Of a stretch of 64,000 nt of DNA, positions 22,221 through 33,564 are shown piece by piece. The notes beneath the pieces are model-generated. The model was not told the origin of the DNA and made no database searches. It worked only from the letters and a program-made list of their open reading frames with translations. A program made the translations under genes and the position numbers. The DNA is from Ascochyta rabiei (taxonomy: Eukaryota; Ascomycota; Dothideomycetes; Pleosporales; Didymellaceae), in contig NC_082422.1 in the NCBI RefSeq assembly GCF_004011695.2, positions 806,001-870,000 of the forward strand, given 5' to 3'. Numbering within the stretch: the stretch's first letter is position 1; each line of letters opens with the position of its first letter.

Positions 22221-24813
22221 CTAATTCGAGACGACTTTCGTGATTGCATTGCCAGATTTTGTACGGACAAGGGGCGCCCCGTTGCGCGACGATGTTGTGC
22301 TACCGCTGGACTGGCTGTTGCTGCGAGGTCGGCCAACAGATGCCCGCCGTCCAGTAGTATGAGCGTGATGGCCGCCATGAGCGACATGATGCCGGCGCTG
22401 CAACGAGCAAGCACAAATGAGTCAGATTCGCCTGAACCGAAAATGCAAATCTTGAACAAGAGAACGACCTAGAAGTCTAGGGATAGAATTAAGAGTACAT
22501 CGATTCGGCCGTAGAAAATGCTCATCTTGAGTTCTAAGGACTTAAGAATCAACGTACCGAAGTCTGGCTGCTCTGTCGCTCATACTCCTTCGGTCGCCTC
22601 TCTCTCGCAGCTCCGTCATCTTGCAGCCGAAGGTTTTCCAATCGTCCTTGGCTGAGAGGATCTGAGTCGTGCGGCGGAGCAGTTCCGTTCTGACGTGCTT
22701 CAGCAAGCTGGGCGAGCTTGTCCCAGCGGTCCTGCCTGCTCTGTTTTCTTTGACTTGCGTTGTTCTGGGATTCGGCATAGTCGTGTGAACAGTCGTCGAA
22801 CAGCTGAGGGTTGACTTCCATGAATAACTTCATGGCGTTATACACCATACCATGAATGGTCCTGTTGGAGCATTAGTGGTTGCATGTAGGCCGCCGCAGG
22901 GTAACTTACCTATTCCAGTGGCCCTTCGAGTTCTCGTACAATGGAGCAAACATGATGGGCAGAATGACTTCAACGTTGTCGCTGACGAGGTTGCAGAAGT
23001 ACTCGTTGTTCCAGAAGTACAGCGCGCGTTCGGCGACCTGTACTGTGAGTCAGTCACAGTTCAAGCAACGAGCAAAAAGAAACCGACCTGAAAGTGAGGG
23101 CTGGCCACCGACTTGGCCAATTGGTTAAACAGCGGTTCTTGCACCTTCGCAAATTCGGCCGGATCCATAACTTCGAAGATATCTTCCACTTCGTTTAGGA
23201 ACATGACTTCTTTAGTGCTGTTCACCTTTGGCCAGTAGCGGAGAAGACCAAGTACGACCTCTTCTGTCAGAGCGGCGTCCTTTTCTAAGAACTGAACGAT
23301 ACAGTACGCTAGCTGCGGGTGGTACATGCTCAAACTCTTGACTTTGTGCAGAGGAATCAGCACACGAGTCAGGAATAGCTTGTGCTCCTCTTTCAGTGGC
23401 AGAGCGAAACCGTTAATGATCGACCCAAGAATTTCAAGGAGCTCAGCAATGCCGTTGAACCTCTCGGTCTCGTATATGAATTGGAAGAAGACGTTGTTGA
23501 TGGAGCGCCGAATGTATGAGCGAAGGTTGAGGAATTTACCGTAAATTCGATGGAGAGTTGTCTTCAGAAAGTCGCGTTCCCTTGGGTCCTCAGAGTCGAA
23601 TAGCTCAAGAAGCTAGGGCGCGTTAGCAGGGAATCTCAAACAAAGCGCAGAGACTTTGAAACATACGTTGAGCACAAAGCTATGGTCTATGTAGGCTTTG
23701 GCAATGTTTGTGTTGAAGTCCTGACTCTCAATGAAGCGGAGGAAGAACTCGTAGACAACCTGGATATGCGGCCATGCTACTTCCAAGACCGGCTCGTCTT
23801 CTTCAGGGTCAAAAGCTTCTCCCTGCGGATTCATCGGGGGGGGAATAGGACGGAACAGGTTCTTGGCGAACATCTGAACTACGAGGGGGTACATTTTCTC
23901 GGTAATGACCTGGCGGTTGTTGGCGACGTAATCAAGCAGTTCGTGCAGCGCCAAGCGTTTGATCTCCTTTGACTTCATGTCTCCACTGGCATCGTTGAAG
24001 TCGAAGATGATGTTACACTGGTCGATCTTTTGCACAAAGAGTTCCTCTCGTTTGTTCGGTGGTACTTCGTGGAATCCTGGCAGCTTCTCCAGTTCGCGCT
24101 GGCGCTGGTCCGATATGTCAAATCTGGACGAGTGTTGTCGCTTTGGCGTCCTGATACCTTCGATGTTGTCTTTGGGTGTGGCTTGGAGGCGATCGAAGAC
24201 GTTCGACTTCTGGCCGGCTTTGGGAGGAGCGAGGTCGCCTGGCATTGTCTCAGCCGCACCAGGAGGAGGAATATGCTGCACCCACAAAGTCAGTCTGTTC
24301 TCTACCAGTTGAAAGATTTATGCTTACAGGAGCGCTCGGGCTGATGGTGACATTGGGTACAAGGGGTTGTCCCATTCTATGAGGTGTGCCAGCGCCAACG
24401 GCGCCTGCAGCTGCTCCGCCTGTCATGCCTCCAGGTCCGCCAAACATTGCGCCGCCTGCTGCGCCTGGCGCGCCCTGTTGGCCGGGCTGCAGGGAGCCGC
24501 TGCTCGGCTGGCCGTCCGCGGAAGGTTGGTTCTTGCGGGCGTCTGCAAGCTGTGTCTGTGACGAGGACGGTGTAGGATTGGCCGAGCCAGCAGGGGAGCC
24601 AGTGGCGCCTTGCGAAGGGGAAGCGGTGCCGGAGGTCGAGTCTTTCTTCTTAGATGACTTGTTGCCGTCCTTCGCTCTTGAGAGCTGTTCGTGCTAAGCA
24701 TGTTAGCTTCTGCGCTCATCACAAGAGAGGTGGGGCGCGAGGGGGACAGGAGATGCAGCAAGCAAGCAAGTGTATAGTGGGGGACTTACAACCCTTTGCC
24801 TAAAGCCCTTCAT
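22221..24813 (-). CDS. RTS1: PP2A B56-type regulatory subunit (Rts1/Par1 homologue)
   Basis: Seven exons, in transcript order 24813-24790, 24693-24328, 24275-23667, 23612-23088, 23037-22910, 22861-22558 and 22397-22221, encode 710 aa. B56 subunits direct protein phosphatase 2A to substrates in the cytoplasm, nucleus and kinetochores. The Ser/Ala/Gly/Pro-rich N-terminal 130 residues are disordered. The conserved B56 helical domain runs from about residue 200 to 560 ([68 protein letters not shown]). The tail is basic and Ser-rich. The 8-codon first exon and the final exon after a 160-bp intron are easily missed; without the last one the frame stops at TGA 22549. The acceptor of intron 1 could also be shifted 9 bp (TAG or CAG) without changing frame. 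Confidence 0.95.
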
Positions 24814-25573
24814 GACTGTTGCGGCTTGCGCGAGTGCGGCACGTCAAGCGGTGCGGGAGCGATGCGGAGACGGAGGTGCGTCCGGAATGGGGAGGCCCTC
24901 AAGGCGTCTGTTGTGAAGTCGCAACCCAACAGCGCCAATGGGAAGAAGGCGGGGCACGTGATGTACACTTGATGTCGCAGGAAATGTTATGCGTAGGGCT
25001 CAAGTCGGCATAGAGGACGGACGCGTGCCAGGCGAGATCGTCGCTAGTGTTGGTGTTCAGGATGATCCACGGCAGTCGGCGTTGACGAGGGCGAGCCTGC
25101 AGGAGAGGGGGTGGGCAGCTCGTGCACTGGCGACCACGCACTGACGGGAGGATGCGATGGCGATGTCAGAGAGGGCGTTTGGCGGGCTCAAAGGCGGCGG
25201 ACAGGATGAATGGGAGTAGGAAGTGCAGCGTGCCAACTCAGGGCTACAGTGTGATGTGAGGTGGTGGAGCCAGCAGGTGCCGTCGATTCGTGAACCGTGC
25301 ACACCCCGCCAATCTTAGGAGCGGCAGCAGAGCATCGCCCACGCCAGCTGCGCGTTTGACGTCGCCAGCAAGGCCCACGACAGGAGCCGCATCGTGCAGG
25401 CCTGGGGTTAGACAGAAGTGCTATTCAATGGTGCGCCGCGCATGATTGGCCTGACACGATACAAAGCGATCACAGAATCTACGTTAGGTCCTTGCGCCTC
25501 TGCAAAGGAAGCTGCGACGCCTGTGCAAGCCTTCACACTTACGCACTGTATTTTTGAGCCTTGACACCAAAAC
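24814..25573. promoter_or_regulatory. Divergent promoter region of PP2A B56 and TFC1
   Basis: The two genes are transcribed away from each other across this 760-bp GC-rich stretch. No coding frame with protein-like features is visible, and no TATA-like element is clear. Confidence 0.6.
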
Positions 25574-27715
25574 ATGAACAACAACGAACATGACGTGGGC
25601 ACCGAGAGTAGCAGCCCTACGCTCGCACCGTGGCTGCCCATCCCATCTCGCGCTGTCTCGGCCATTGAGCATCCATGCATCATCAAAAATCTTGACAAGG
25701 GCATTACCTCATTAGGCGGGTCAGTCAAACTGAGCAAGGTCAGAGAACGAGCTGCGCGTCTACACTCGCTGGCTGACACGCACACTAGGGTCTGAGATCC
25801 AAGCTGGAGACAACCGCCGACGTTGAGGGCGACGATGAGCTTCAAAAGCTTATTTCTGTGTCACTGCGGCCGAACGACCCATTCGCCAAGCGTCTGCTCT
25901 CAACACCAGTGACGACTAACAACCTGCTACTCAAGGTGAAGGTTCCCAAACGAACTGGCAGAAAGAGGAAGCGCGGTACTACAGGGCCATTTTTGTCCGA
26001 GCTTGAAGCTCAAAGAATCACTGACGGCGCTGCTGCAAGTCTAGTGAAGAGCACGTATGTTGAAGCTTCGACCATCTACCAGAGCCTACACGACAATGCG
26101 TCTCGGTACGAGGTCGCGTTTGCTGGTGTCGTTGACGAGACACATCGATTTCGAGGTAAGTCTGACGTAGCCTCAACCCCTCTGTGACTGCTACTGACAG
26201 TGTAGCCATGCCGGACTTACAATACGCCGCATCTCACGACAACCTAATGGTCGGTCTAAGAGAGCATGTATTACCTGCACGGTGTAAGTGAGACTTGCCA
26301 AATCGTGCAAATCTCGACTGACCTTGAGCAGACGCCGACTTGAAGAAGTACGACATCAACACAGAGGCTGGCGCAGATCCAACGAAGAGCGTGGGGCCTT
26401 CAGCCGAGTTTCTACAGATGCCAATTGCGTTCAATTATAAGTAGGGTAACTTCATACGCCAGATATACCATGCTGACCACGCCAAAGGTTTCAACAAAAT
26501 GCTTACGTCAAGTACACTGATCAAGGCGAGGTTAACGTGCAGAGACGTTTCCAGTACAACAGCTACATCATTCTCAAGCCCACCGACGATGCTGTGCCCA
26601 TACAACCTAAGCCAACTCTGCAGCCAGAGTCATCCCTCACGCCTTACCTGCAGACACTCATCGCTCAGATCAGAGACCTCCTCAAAGAAAGACCTATCAT
26701 CACGCGGCACATGCTATACAACAAGCTCGGCTGGGATAAGCGTACTCGTTTACGACAAGCTGCTGTGTACTGTGGCTACTTCTTTGAGAGTGGCCCGTGG
26801 CGCGAAGCCCTCGTCAGCTGGGGCATAGATCCTCGCAAAGACCCTCAATATCGACGGTACCAGACTGTGTCATTCATGTCCTACAAGAAACGTGGCACGG
26901 CCAGGCACCACGATGCGTTTGACAAACACGTCCAAGAGCTTGGGCGGATGACGTCAGAACAACTTGAGCATCAGCATACGTTTGACGGCATCCATGCCTC
27001 CAATACTGGCAACACATTCCAGTTCTGCGACATCACCGATCCACTGATAGCTAAGATCCTTGCGACGGAAGATATTCGAACCAGTTGCGCTCCAACCTTC
27101 CAGGGATGGTATCATGTTGGTACGTGGGCTAAAGTGACTGTTATCTTGAAGCACAAGATGAACACAATCATTGGAGGCGAGATACCTGATGACTCTCTAT
27201 ACCAGCGTGTCTGTCTGTGGCCAGAGCTGTGGGACGACCAGGAAATATATGCTACCTATAGGGACGAAGTCAACGACCGCGAAATGCACGAAGCAAAGCG
27301 AAGAGAACATGATGTCATGCATAACGTACGCATTGCTGCGAGAAACCCAAGATACGCCTTTGAAAAGATGGAGAGACCAAATGGCATAGACACCAGCACG
27401 ACTGGTGTAGCTGACGCAGAGCCTGCTGAGGATGTGGAGATCCCTGAGGACCTTACAGAATATCCAGACAACCCGGAAACAGCAGAAGCGACTTCTAATG
27501 ACGTTGTACAGAACGATGACAGCAGCGACAGCGAGGACGATGATGGCGATGAAGACGAAGATGATGAAGATGATGACGAGGATGCCCACGATCAGGAGCA
27601 AGCTGTGGATGAAGATGGCGTTTGGGAAGAAGACGACGATGATGATTCTGCGGTCATATCTGCACGAGCAGTCTCAGAAGGTCCTGCGCCATTTGGTGGC
27701 CTGTACAATGTCTAG
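25574..27715 (+). CDS. TFC1: RNA polymerase III transcription factor TFIIIC subunit Tfc1/Sfc1 (tau95)
   Basis: Five exons (25574-25738, 25789-26155, 26206-26283, 26332-26440, 26488-27715) encode 648 aa. This TFIIIC subunit binds the A-box of tRNA genes and helps recruit TFIIIB. Recognisable blocks are the N-terminal IEHPCIIKNLDKGITSLGG, the linker LLLKVKVPKRTGRKRKRG, and the conserved central region FQYNSYIILKP ... ERPIITRHMLYNKLGWDKR ... KYALPYCGYFF-type (here QAAVYCGYFFESGPWREAL). The last 60 residues are very acidic (long Asp/Glu runs), common in this family. Introns are 47-50 bp, and exon 3 is only 78 bp. The start is the first ATG after the promoter and is followed directly by the family's N-terminal block. 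Confidence 0.93.
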
Positions 27716-28016
27716 CAAACGTGGAACTAGAGTAATCGTTTGCAGTATGTAAAATCAGTGAACCTCTAGCAACAGATATTCTCGACAACCCAGGACTATT
27801 GTCTTGCAAGTTTCGACCTTCAATAAGATCTCAAGACGGGATTCTGAGCTAGTCAGCGCTCGGGCCTTTCTTTCGCCTTGGCGTGGTCAGGTCATGAATC
27901 TCGCACCAACATCAACTGTGATATAACCACCCCCAACCACACTACCGCACGGCCACGACGCCCAATCTCCCCTACAACCGCCCCTGGAGCTCCTTTCAGG
28001 CCAATTGAGACACAAA
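27716..28016. other. Short intergenic region, TFC1 3' flank and COX6 promoter
   Basis: TFC1 and COX6 are in tandem on the plus strand. The 3' part is C-rich and pyrimidine-biased just before the COX6 ATG. Nothing else seen. Confidence 0.5.
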
Positions 28017-28835
28017 ATGTCTTTCGTCCGCGCAACCTCGAAGATCAGCCGTGTGGCCGTCCGTGCCCCGGTCTACCGTTCGGCCCCCGTCGCCTGGAAC
28101 GCTCAGCGCGCCTTCTCTCAGTCCGCTGTCAGGTGCAGTGATGCGCACGCTGAGGAGACATTTGAGGAGTTCACCGCCAGGTATGACGCATCCGTGGAGG
28201 GGCTGCGCGCTCAGACAGGGGAAAGAGCTGTTCGGCGGGCGACGGCAGCCATTGAGCTCCAAGAAGTTTACCAGAAGCTGTATCGCTGACTTGTATGCCT
28301 TTAAAACAGGTACGAGAAGGAGTTTGAGAAGGTCAACGATGTTTTCGAGCTCCAGGTATGTCTCTCTACCACGTCAAGTCCCACGCCGGCATCGCCCAAG
28401 CCGTCCGGGTGAGCTCGTGGGGAGCTCAAGCAAGTGCAGAACGCTGACAATCCCATAGCGAAACCTGAACAACTGCTTCGCCTACGATCTTGTCCCCTCT
28501 CCCACCGTCATCACCGCCGCTCTCCGTGCTGCCAGGCGTGTTAACGACTTCCCCTCGGCCGTCCGAGTTTTCGAGGGTACGTCAATTGCAGAAAACATCT
28601 TACATCAACGCTTGGGCGGGCTGTGCCACACCGGCGCTGCGCGCATTCCAAATTGCGATCCCAGAAGACCCACAAACAGCCTTTCAGATGGCCCTGATTA
28701 CTAATTTGTACTTTAGGTATTAAGTTCAAGGTTGAGAACAAGAACCAGTATGAGGAGTACCTCCAGGAGCTCGAGCCTATCCGTGAGGAGCTCGGTATCC
28801 CCCTCAAGGAGGCTATGTACCCCGATGAGAAGTAG
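28017..28835 (+). CDS. COX6: Cytochrome c oxidase subunit 6 (mammalian Va type), mitochondrial
   Basis: Four exons (28017-28180, 28310-28355, 28459-28576, 28717-28835) encode 148 aa. Cox6 is a nuclear-encoded subunit of respiratory complex IV on the matrix side of the inner membrane. The first about 35 residues form an Arg/Ala/Ser-rich presequence (SFVRATSKISRVAVRAPVYR, then AFSQSAVR). The mature protein has the family blocks EETFEEFTARYEKEFEKVND, LNNCFAYDLVPSPTVITAAL and RRVNDFPSAVRVFEGI, and ends PLKEAMYPDEK. Introns of 103-140 bp are longer than most in the window, which is common in highly expressed fungal respiratory genes. Exon 2 is only 46 bp. Confidence 0.96.
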
Positions 28836-29427
28836 AGAGTCACCCTTTCACGTCCGACATACCTGAACTTTTCCACCGATCCAAAGTCTCAACGAGCCTG
28901 CACGTGCCATTGTAAATGCCGATTTCATCGATTTCCTATCTAGACGGATGGAATGGAAGGGCAGGATGCTGTATCACTATGTGACGTTTTCCTTATCGCG
29001 GATTGGGTTCGAAGCTCGTTTGGAGCGTGAGGTAGAGGTAGGATGAGCTAAGCGGTATCTCGCTGTAGTAGCTGTACAGATTTTCTCGATTCAGGCTGCT
29101 GTCGTCTTTTGCGAGTGATGCTGTCTGTACACATGCTAATTTCCACTTACGAACAGCTCATGGCAGTGGCTCTTGGTCTTCAGAGAAACTAGAATGCAAC
29201 AGATAACTCGTCAACAGACAGGTTGTTGGTCAAGATCTTGTATGGTAGCTCTAGTCAAAACGTAAAGCCAGTCTTCGACAGACCCTCAATAATCCAAGCA
29301 TCGTTCACAGGGATTGGCCGGCCAATCAGATATCACGCTAATGCACCGCGCAATATGCAAGAGTTAACTTCAAAGCTATCGCCGCCCATTCATCAGCTCA
29401 AGACCTCTCGAGCAACTGAACACAATA
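28836..29427. other. Intergenic region between COX6 and GMC oxidoreductase
   Basis: This holds the COX6 3' flank and the promoter of the GMC gene. I see no ORF worth calling and no repeat. Confidence 0.5.
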
Positions 29428-31227
29428 ATGGTTCATCCATTCTCCCTGCTTTCAACAGTGCAGCTCGTCTTAACAGCACGCAATGCCTCCGCAGCATACG
29501 ACTACGTCATAGTGGGAGGTGGTACCGCGGGAATGCTCTTGGCTAACCGCCTCTCTGCCAACCCAAGAATCACCGTTGCTATTGTCGAAGCAGGAAGCTC
29601 TGCCTTCAATAATCCCAACGTAACTTACGTACCAAAGTCCATCGCAGAGTTCGGTCTGGGCTTCAACACATCTGTAGAGTGGGGATACACGACGGAGCAC
29701 CAGAAATATGCTGCGAACGATTCTCTGCCTTACTGGGCTGGCAAAGGCATCGTTGGGTCGACACTGATCAACGGAATGACGTACGTGAGGGCGGAAAAGA
29801 GGCAAATTGATGCCTGGGAAGAGTTGGGTAACGAGGGGTGGAATTGGAAGAGTCTGGACAAGTACTATGTGGAGCAGGAAAGCTTCCTGACTCCAAGTGA
29901 GCAGCAAAGAGTCAATGGAGCGACATTCGAGGAAAGTGCTCATGGATACGAGGGAGGGCTTGATGTGGGGATCACACCTTATATAACTGGTCAAAGGGCT
30001 TTTGATGTTCTGAGAGAGACACATGAAGCTCAGGGATATGTATGGAACAAGGACGTGAACACGGGTAACATGCCAGGGTTCTGCACTTGGCCGATGACGC
30101 TTGATGCTTCCAAGGTGGTGAGAGAAGATGCTGCGAGGGCTTTCCATTATCCTGTTCAGGAGCGGCCAAATCTACACGTGTTTCTCAATTCTACGGCATC
30201 ACATATCCTCTGGACAGACTTGGACGACGCGTCAGACAGGACCGCTTCAGGGGTTCAGATTGTGAGATCGGACGGAACCATGAGAACGCTGCAAGCTATC
30301 GAAGAAGTCATCGTAGCCGCAGGCTCCATCAGATCACCCGCCATACTCGAGCTGTCAGGAATTGGCAATCCATCAGTTTTGAGGTCGCTCGGTATCGAAA
30401 CTGTTGTCGCACTCCCATCTGTGGGTTCAAACCTCCAAGACCAACCAGCAAACGGCATTGTCTACTCCTCTCCCACGAACTGGACCGGATATTCTACATT
30501 CGCAAGCTTCCTCACTGCATCGGACCTTTTCGGTCCTGACCTTTCTTCCGTTACCGCCAGCGTCAAAGCAAATCTGACATCCTGGGCTTCAACCATTCTT
30601 TCGGACTACGTCCCCAACGCCACAACACTCGCAATCCAAGAACGGTTACTCCAACACCAACTCGACCTCGTATTTACAAGCAACAGTACCGTCCCGCTAG
30701 CCGAGATTCTCTGGGCACCAATTGGCAACGCCATCGTAGCGCAGTTCTGGAACCTCCTCCCTTTCTCCCGCGGCTCGATTCACATCAACTCGACAAACCC
30801 AATATCACAACCTTCCATCAACCCGAACTTCTTCCAGCTTCCAATCGACACGCTTGTCCAAGCCGCCATCGCCGTCCGCGTTCGCAAGCTGTTCGCCACA
30901 CCCCCGCTGTCCCAGCACGTCACTGCCGAAGTCACACCTGGATTTTCCGCCGTGCCGCGGAACGCGAGTTTCGCAGATAAAAGATGGGCGACATGGATCA
31001 AGGGGAGTTTTTCGGGGAACTCGCATCCGGTTACCACGTGTGCGATGATGGGGAGCGAGTTGGGCGGTGTGGTTGATAGCGAGGGGAAAGTGTACGGCAC
31101 GTGTAATGTGAGGGTCGTGGATGCAAGTATCTTCCCCACGCAGATTAGTGGTCATTTGAGTGCGAGTGTGTACGCACTGGCTGGGAAGATCGCAGATGCG
31201 GTGTTGAAGAAGGCTGAGAAGGTGTAG
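29428..31227 (+). CDS. GMC-family FAD oxidoreductase (aryl-alcohol oxidase/glucose dehydrogenase-like)
   Basis: A single exon encodes 599 aa, the normal size. GMC enzymes oxidise alcohols or sugars with FAD. The ADP-binding motif VGGGTAG is at residues 29-35, the FAD/substrate signature GSTLINGMTYVRAEKRQIDAW near 110-130, the second GMC signature AAGSIRSPAILELSGIG near 292-308, and the C-terminal catalytic region SGNSHPVTTCAMM ... GHLSASVYALAGKIA with its two histidines. The 23 residues before the FAD motif are moderately hydrophobic (FSLLSTVQLVL), with a possible cleavage after ASA, and several N-glycosylation sequons suggest secretion. Both points are inference. The substrate cannot be told. 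It converges on the secreted hydrolase downstream. Confidence 0.93.
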   Translation: MVHPFSLLSTVQLVLTARNASAAYDYVIVGGGTAGMLLANRLSANPRITVAIVEAGSSAFNNPNVTYVPKSIAEFGLGFNTSVEWGYTTEHQKYAANDSLPYWAGKGIVGSTLINGMTYVRAEKRQIDAWEELGNEGWNWKSLDKYYVEQESFLTPSEQQRVNGATFEESAHGYEGGLDVGITPYITGQRAFDVLRETHEAQGYVWNKDVNTGNMPGFCTWPMTLDASKVVREDAARAFHYPVQERPNLHVFLNSTASHILWTDLDDASDRTASGVQIVRSDGTMRTLQAIEEVIVAAGSIRSPAILELSGIGNPSVLRSLGIETVVALPSVGSNLQDQPANGIVYSSPTNWTGYSTFASFLTASDLFGPDLSSVTASVKANLTSWASTILSDYVPNATTLAIQERLLQHQLDLVFTSNSTVPLAEILWAPIGNAIVAQFWNLLPFSRGSIHINSTNPISQPSINPNFFQLPIDTLVQAAIAVRVRKLFATPPLSQHVTAEVTPGFSAVPRNASFADKRWATWIKGSFSGNSHPVTTCAMMGSELGGVVDSEGKVYGTCNVRVVDASIFPTQISGHLSASVYALAGKIADAVLKKAEKV

Positions 31228-31431
31228 GTTGGAGCTGGAATTCTGGGCGGGATTGGGGTGTGCCTTTTACGGCAAGTAATCCTTTTCAAAAGCTGTTCGT
31301 AACACAACCTTTGTCATATAGATCAGTCAACAAGCGGGAACAAGTGTAGCAACGTTTTGAGCCGAGAGGGTGGATTGTTCTGTGCTGTGATGTTTATCTC
31401 CATTGGTATCCATGAAAGATCATGAACATCT

Positions 31432-32577
31432 TCATTCTCTCTTCGCAATCCATTTCAATACCACATCAGCTATCTGTCCATTGTTCTTCTCCAGATGCAT
31501 AAAATGAGCGTTCCCCTTGATGCCAATCTCACTTAGCTTGATCCACTCAGGATCAGCACCGACCTGCTTCAGATAGTTGACAATACAGTGATCGTACGTG
31601 ATGTGCACGCTAGCCTCTCCGGTAATCATCAGATATGGTACAGAAGCAATGTTCGGTAGCTTGCGCGCGGGCTCGACTTGCTGAACGCACTGACGAAGCG
31701 CGGTTGTTGCATTGCCGACTGTTTCTGTGATAAGCTCGGAAGGGCTGGAGATGGGCGGCTCGTAGTCCAACGGCGTTGCTGATAGGCCGTAGGGGTTATA
31801 GGGTATGCTGCCAGTGCCAACAGTGTACCAGGTGAACGGAGTCGTGCTCGCCTCGAGATTGATGCTCGCGGCAACATACTGGGGGCAGTCGTTGGACAGT
31901 AAAATGTTTGTGGCACCACCAGCTGAGTGGGCAATTAGATACGAAGGTCCAATCAACTTGAGTAGCTGGCATCCAGAATTGCGCAGAGCATTTTCAAAAG
32001 CAGTATTGTTCGAGGTATATGGTACCATAGCCTTCTTGAAATTCTCAAAAATTGGATCGCCGGCACGGCCTGTGCCTGGCCATTGCGTATGGAGTTGAGA
32101 CTGTGGGTATGAATTCGCATGTTTGACTCCGGTGAAACCTTGTTCAATCATCAAGGATGAAGACCCAGCAGTCATAGGAAAGGTTGCAAAGTCAGCCGAC
32201 GTGCTTCGGCCAACCGAGGCTGAGTCTACCAAGTAGACAACGTAGCCTTTCTCAATAAAGTAAGAAGCGAACCCTTTTCTGTTGTCCGGCGTGTTGAGCC
32301 ATGATGTGGCAGTGCATCCTCCTCCATGGAAAAAGACCAACGGCTTTGACTTCCGTGCTCCTGACACCGGGTTGATTTTCTCGACGTAGAGCTTATCGGC
32401 AGTGAGCTCTCCCGTGGCAGATTCAAGAGGTCTGCCTCCGACATAGAAGAAGTCGCGAGTGTAAGGTACTTCAGCTGTGTGGCAGTTGGGGCTGATGGCG
32501 TTGACTCCTGTGCAGTTGGTCCTTTGGGCAGACGTCAAGCTCGCAAAGAACGCAACCCAGAATGTTGACACGAGCAT
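31432..32577 (-). CDS. Secreted alpha/beta hydrolase (esterase-like)
   Basis: A single exon encodes 381 aa. The chosen start, ATG 32577, gives a clear signal peptide (MLVSTFWVAFFASLTSA, cut near AQ); the frame extends further upstream but that would bury the signal. Hydrolase features are the oxyanion-hole segment VFFHGGGCTATSW, the nucleophile elbow IAHSAGG (Ser), and a late catalytic-His candidate in GNAHFMHLEKN. Sequons such as NCTG and NNTA fit a secreted glycoprotein. The family contains esterases and lipases, and the substrate is unknown. It converges with the GMC oxidoreductase, 204 bp apart, and diverges from the Pth11-like gene. Confidence 0.88.
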   Translation of the reverse strand: MLVSTFWVAFFASLTSAQRTNCTGVNAISPNCHTAEVPYTRDFFYVGGRPLESATGELTADKLYVEKINPVSGARKSKPLVFFHGGGCTATSWLNTPDNRKGFASYFIEKGYVVYLVDSASVGRSTSADFATFPMTAGSSSLMIEQGFTGVKHANSYPQSQLHTQWPGTGRAGDPIFENFKKAMVPYTSNNTAFENALRNSGCQLLKLIGPSYLIAHSAGGATNILLSNDCPQYVAASINLEASTTPFTWYTVGTGSIPYNPYGLSATPLDYEPPISSPSELITETVGNATTALRQCVQQVEPARKLPNIASVPYLMITGEASVHITYDHCIVNYLKQVGADPEWIKLSEIGIKGNAHFMHLEKNNGQIADVVLKWIAKRE

Positions 32578-33564
32578 ACCGAAGGTGAGTAGTGGTGATG
32601 AATGACAAAATAATTGTGATAATAAATCGTTGTACGTGATGTATCGTCGATTTTGTGTCGCGCAGACACCCATGTTCGAACAATTTCAGCCTGCAGATAC
32701 CAAGGCGCGTTATGGTGTAGTTTGATCCTTCCGCCATTCCGCGCTCCCGGCTTCGTATAAACTTGCCACACGTCTACGGCAATCTCCGAATTTCCAGTCA
32801 TTGGAGGATTTGGAAAGGTCGGGTCTTTGGGCCTGTAACACTCGACCCTACATGCCAACAGCATGGCAACATCGTTTGCTGACGTCACAACGCCTTACCA
32901 CCAGAAGACGCGTTCTGCAAGTGAGAGCAAGGGAAATATGGGTTTTAATGCATTGCCACAATGCAGTAGAGACAAAGGTATTGTGATTGGCCAAAAGGGT
33001 GGGGGGTTGAGGAAGGAAGAGGGCACTTGAAGTACTAGTGGGCTTGGCAAGCAGGCTTTACTACCACGCCGCACGAGGTCGTATCGTCCCTCACGAACAC
33101 CTTCGACTTCAGGGAACACATCGAACCTTTCCATTGCTCTTTCAAATTTGAGATCGAAATATGAGCTTTCATGAGAAACCCACCAACACCGAGGTCGCCG
33201 TCTCATCTGACTTACCCTGGGTTTACAATGCATTGAGATTATGTACAGATAACCTCCGTGGCTCCCGGTTAAAGGCGAATCCTACGGAACAGAGCAATTA
33301 ACCGGCCAACTGTTCTCTGAAATATGGTGTCACTCAACTCTGATTGTCTGGTCGTATACGATTCCGGAGCAAGTCTGGGCTCGAGCGGGTTGCAACTTCC
33401 GGTGATCCCTCCTGTGCTTTCCGTGAAAGGCCTTGATCCTGCGCGCCTTGTGATTCATGGCATCTCCGTTACTTTGGTTTTGTTTCTCGAACACCTTTCA
33501 AGTCAGATACGGGGCCTGGAAGATCTAGTGACCAGTCAGTTGACATTCCTTAAGTATACCGATA
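32578..33564. promoter_or_regulatory. Divergent promoter region of the hydrolase and the Pth11-like gene
   Basis: The region is 987 bp with no supported gene. There is one CCAAT box on the minus strand (ATTGG, 32986-32990). A frame of about 110 codons at 32895-33233 on the minus strand has no recognisable features. Confidence 0.45.

Noticed and set aside
29470..30147. A 225-codon antisense frame in the GMC gene
   Set aside because: It is the mirror of a strongly supported gene and has no protein-like motif.
32895..33233. A 112-codon minus-strand frame upstream of the hydrolase
   Set aside because: No recognisable motif and AT/GC usage like the surrounding non-coding DNA.
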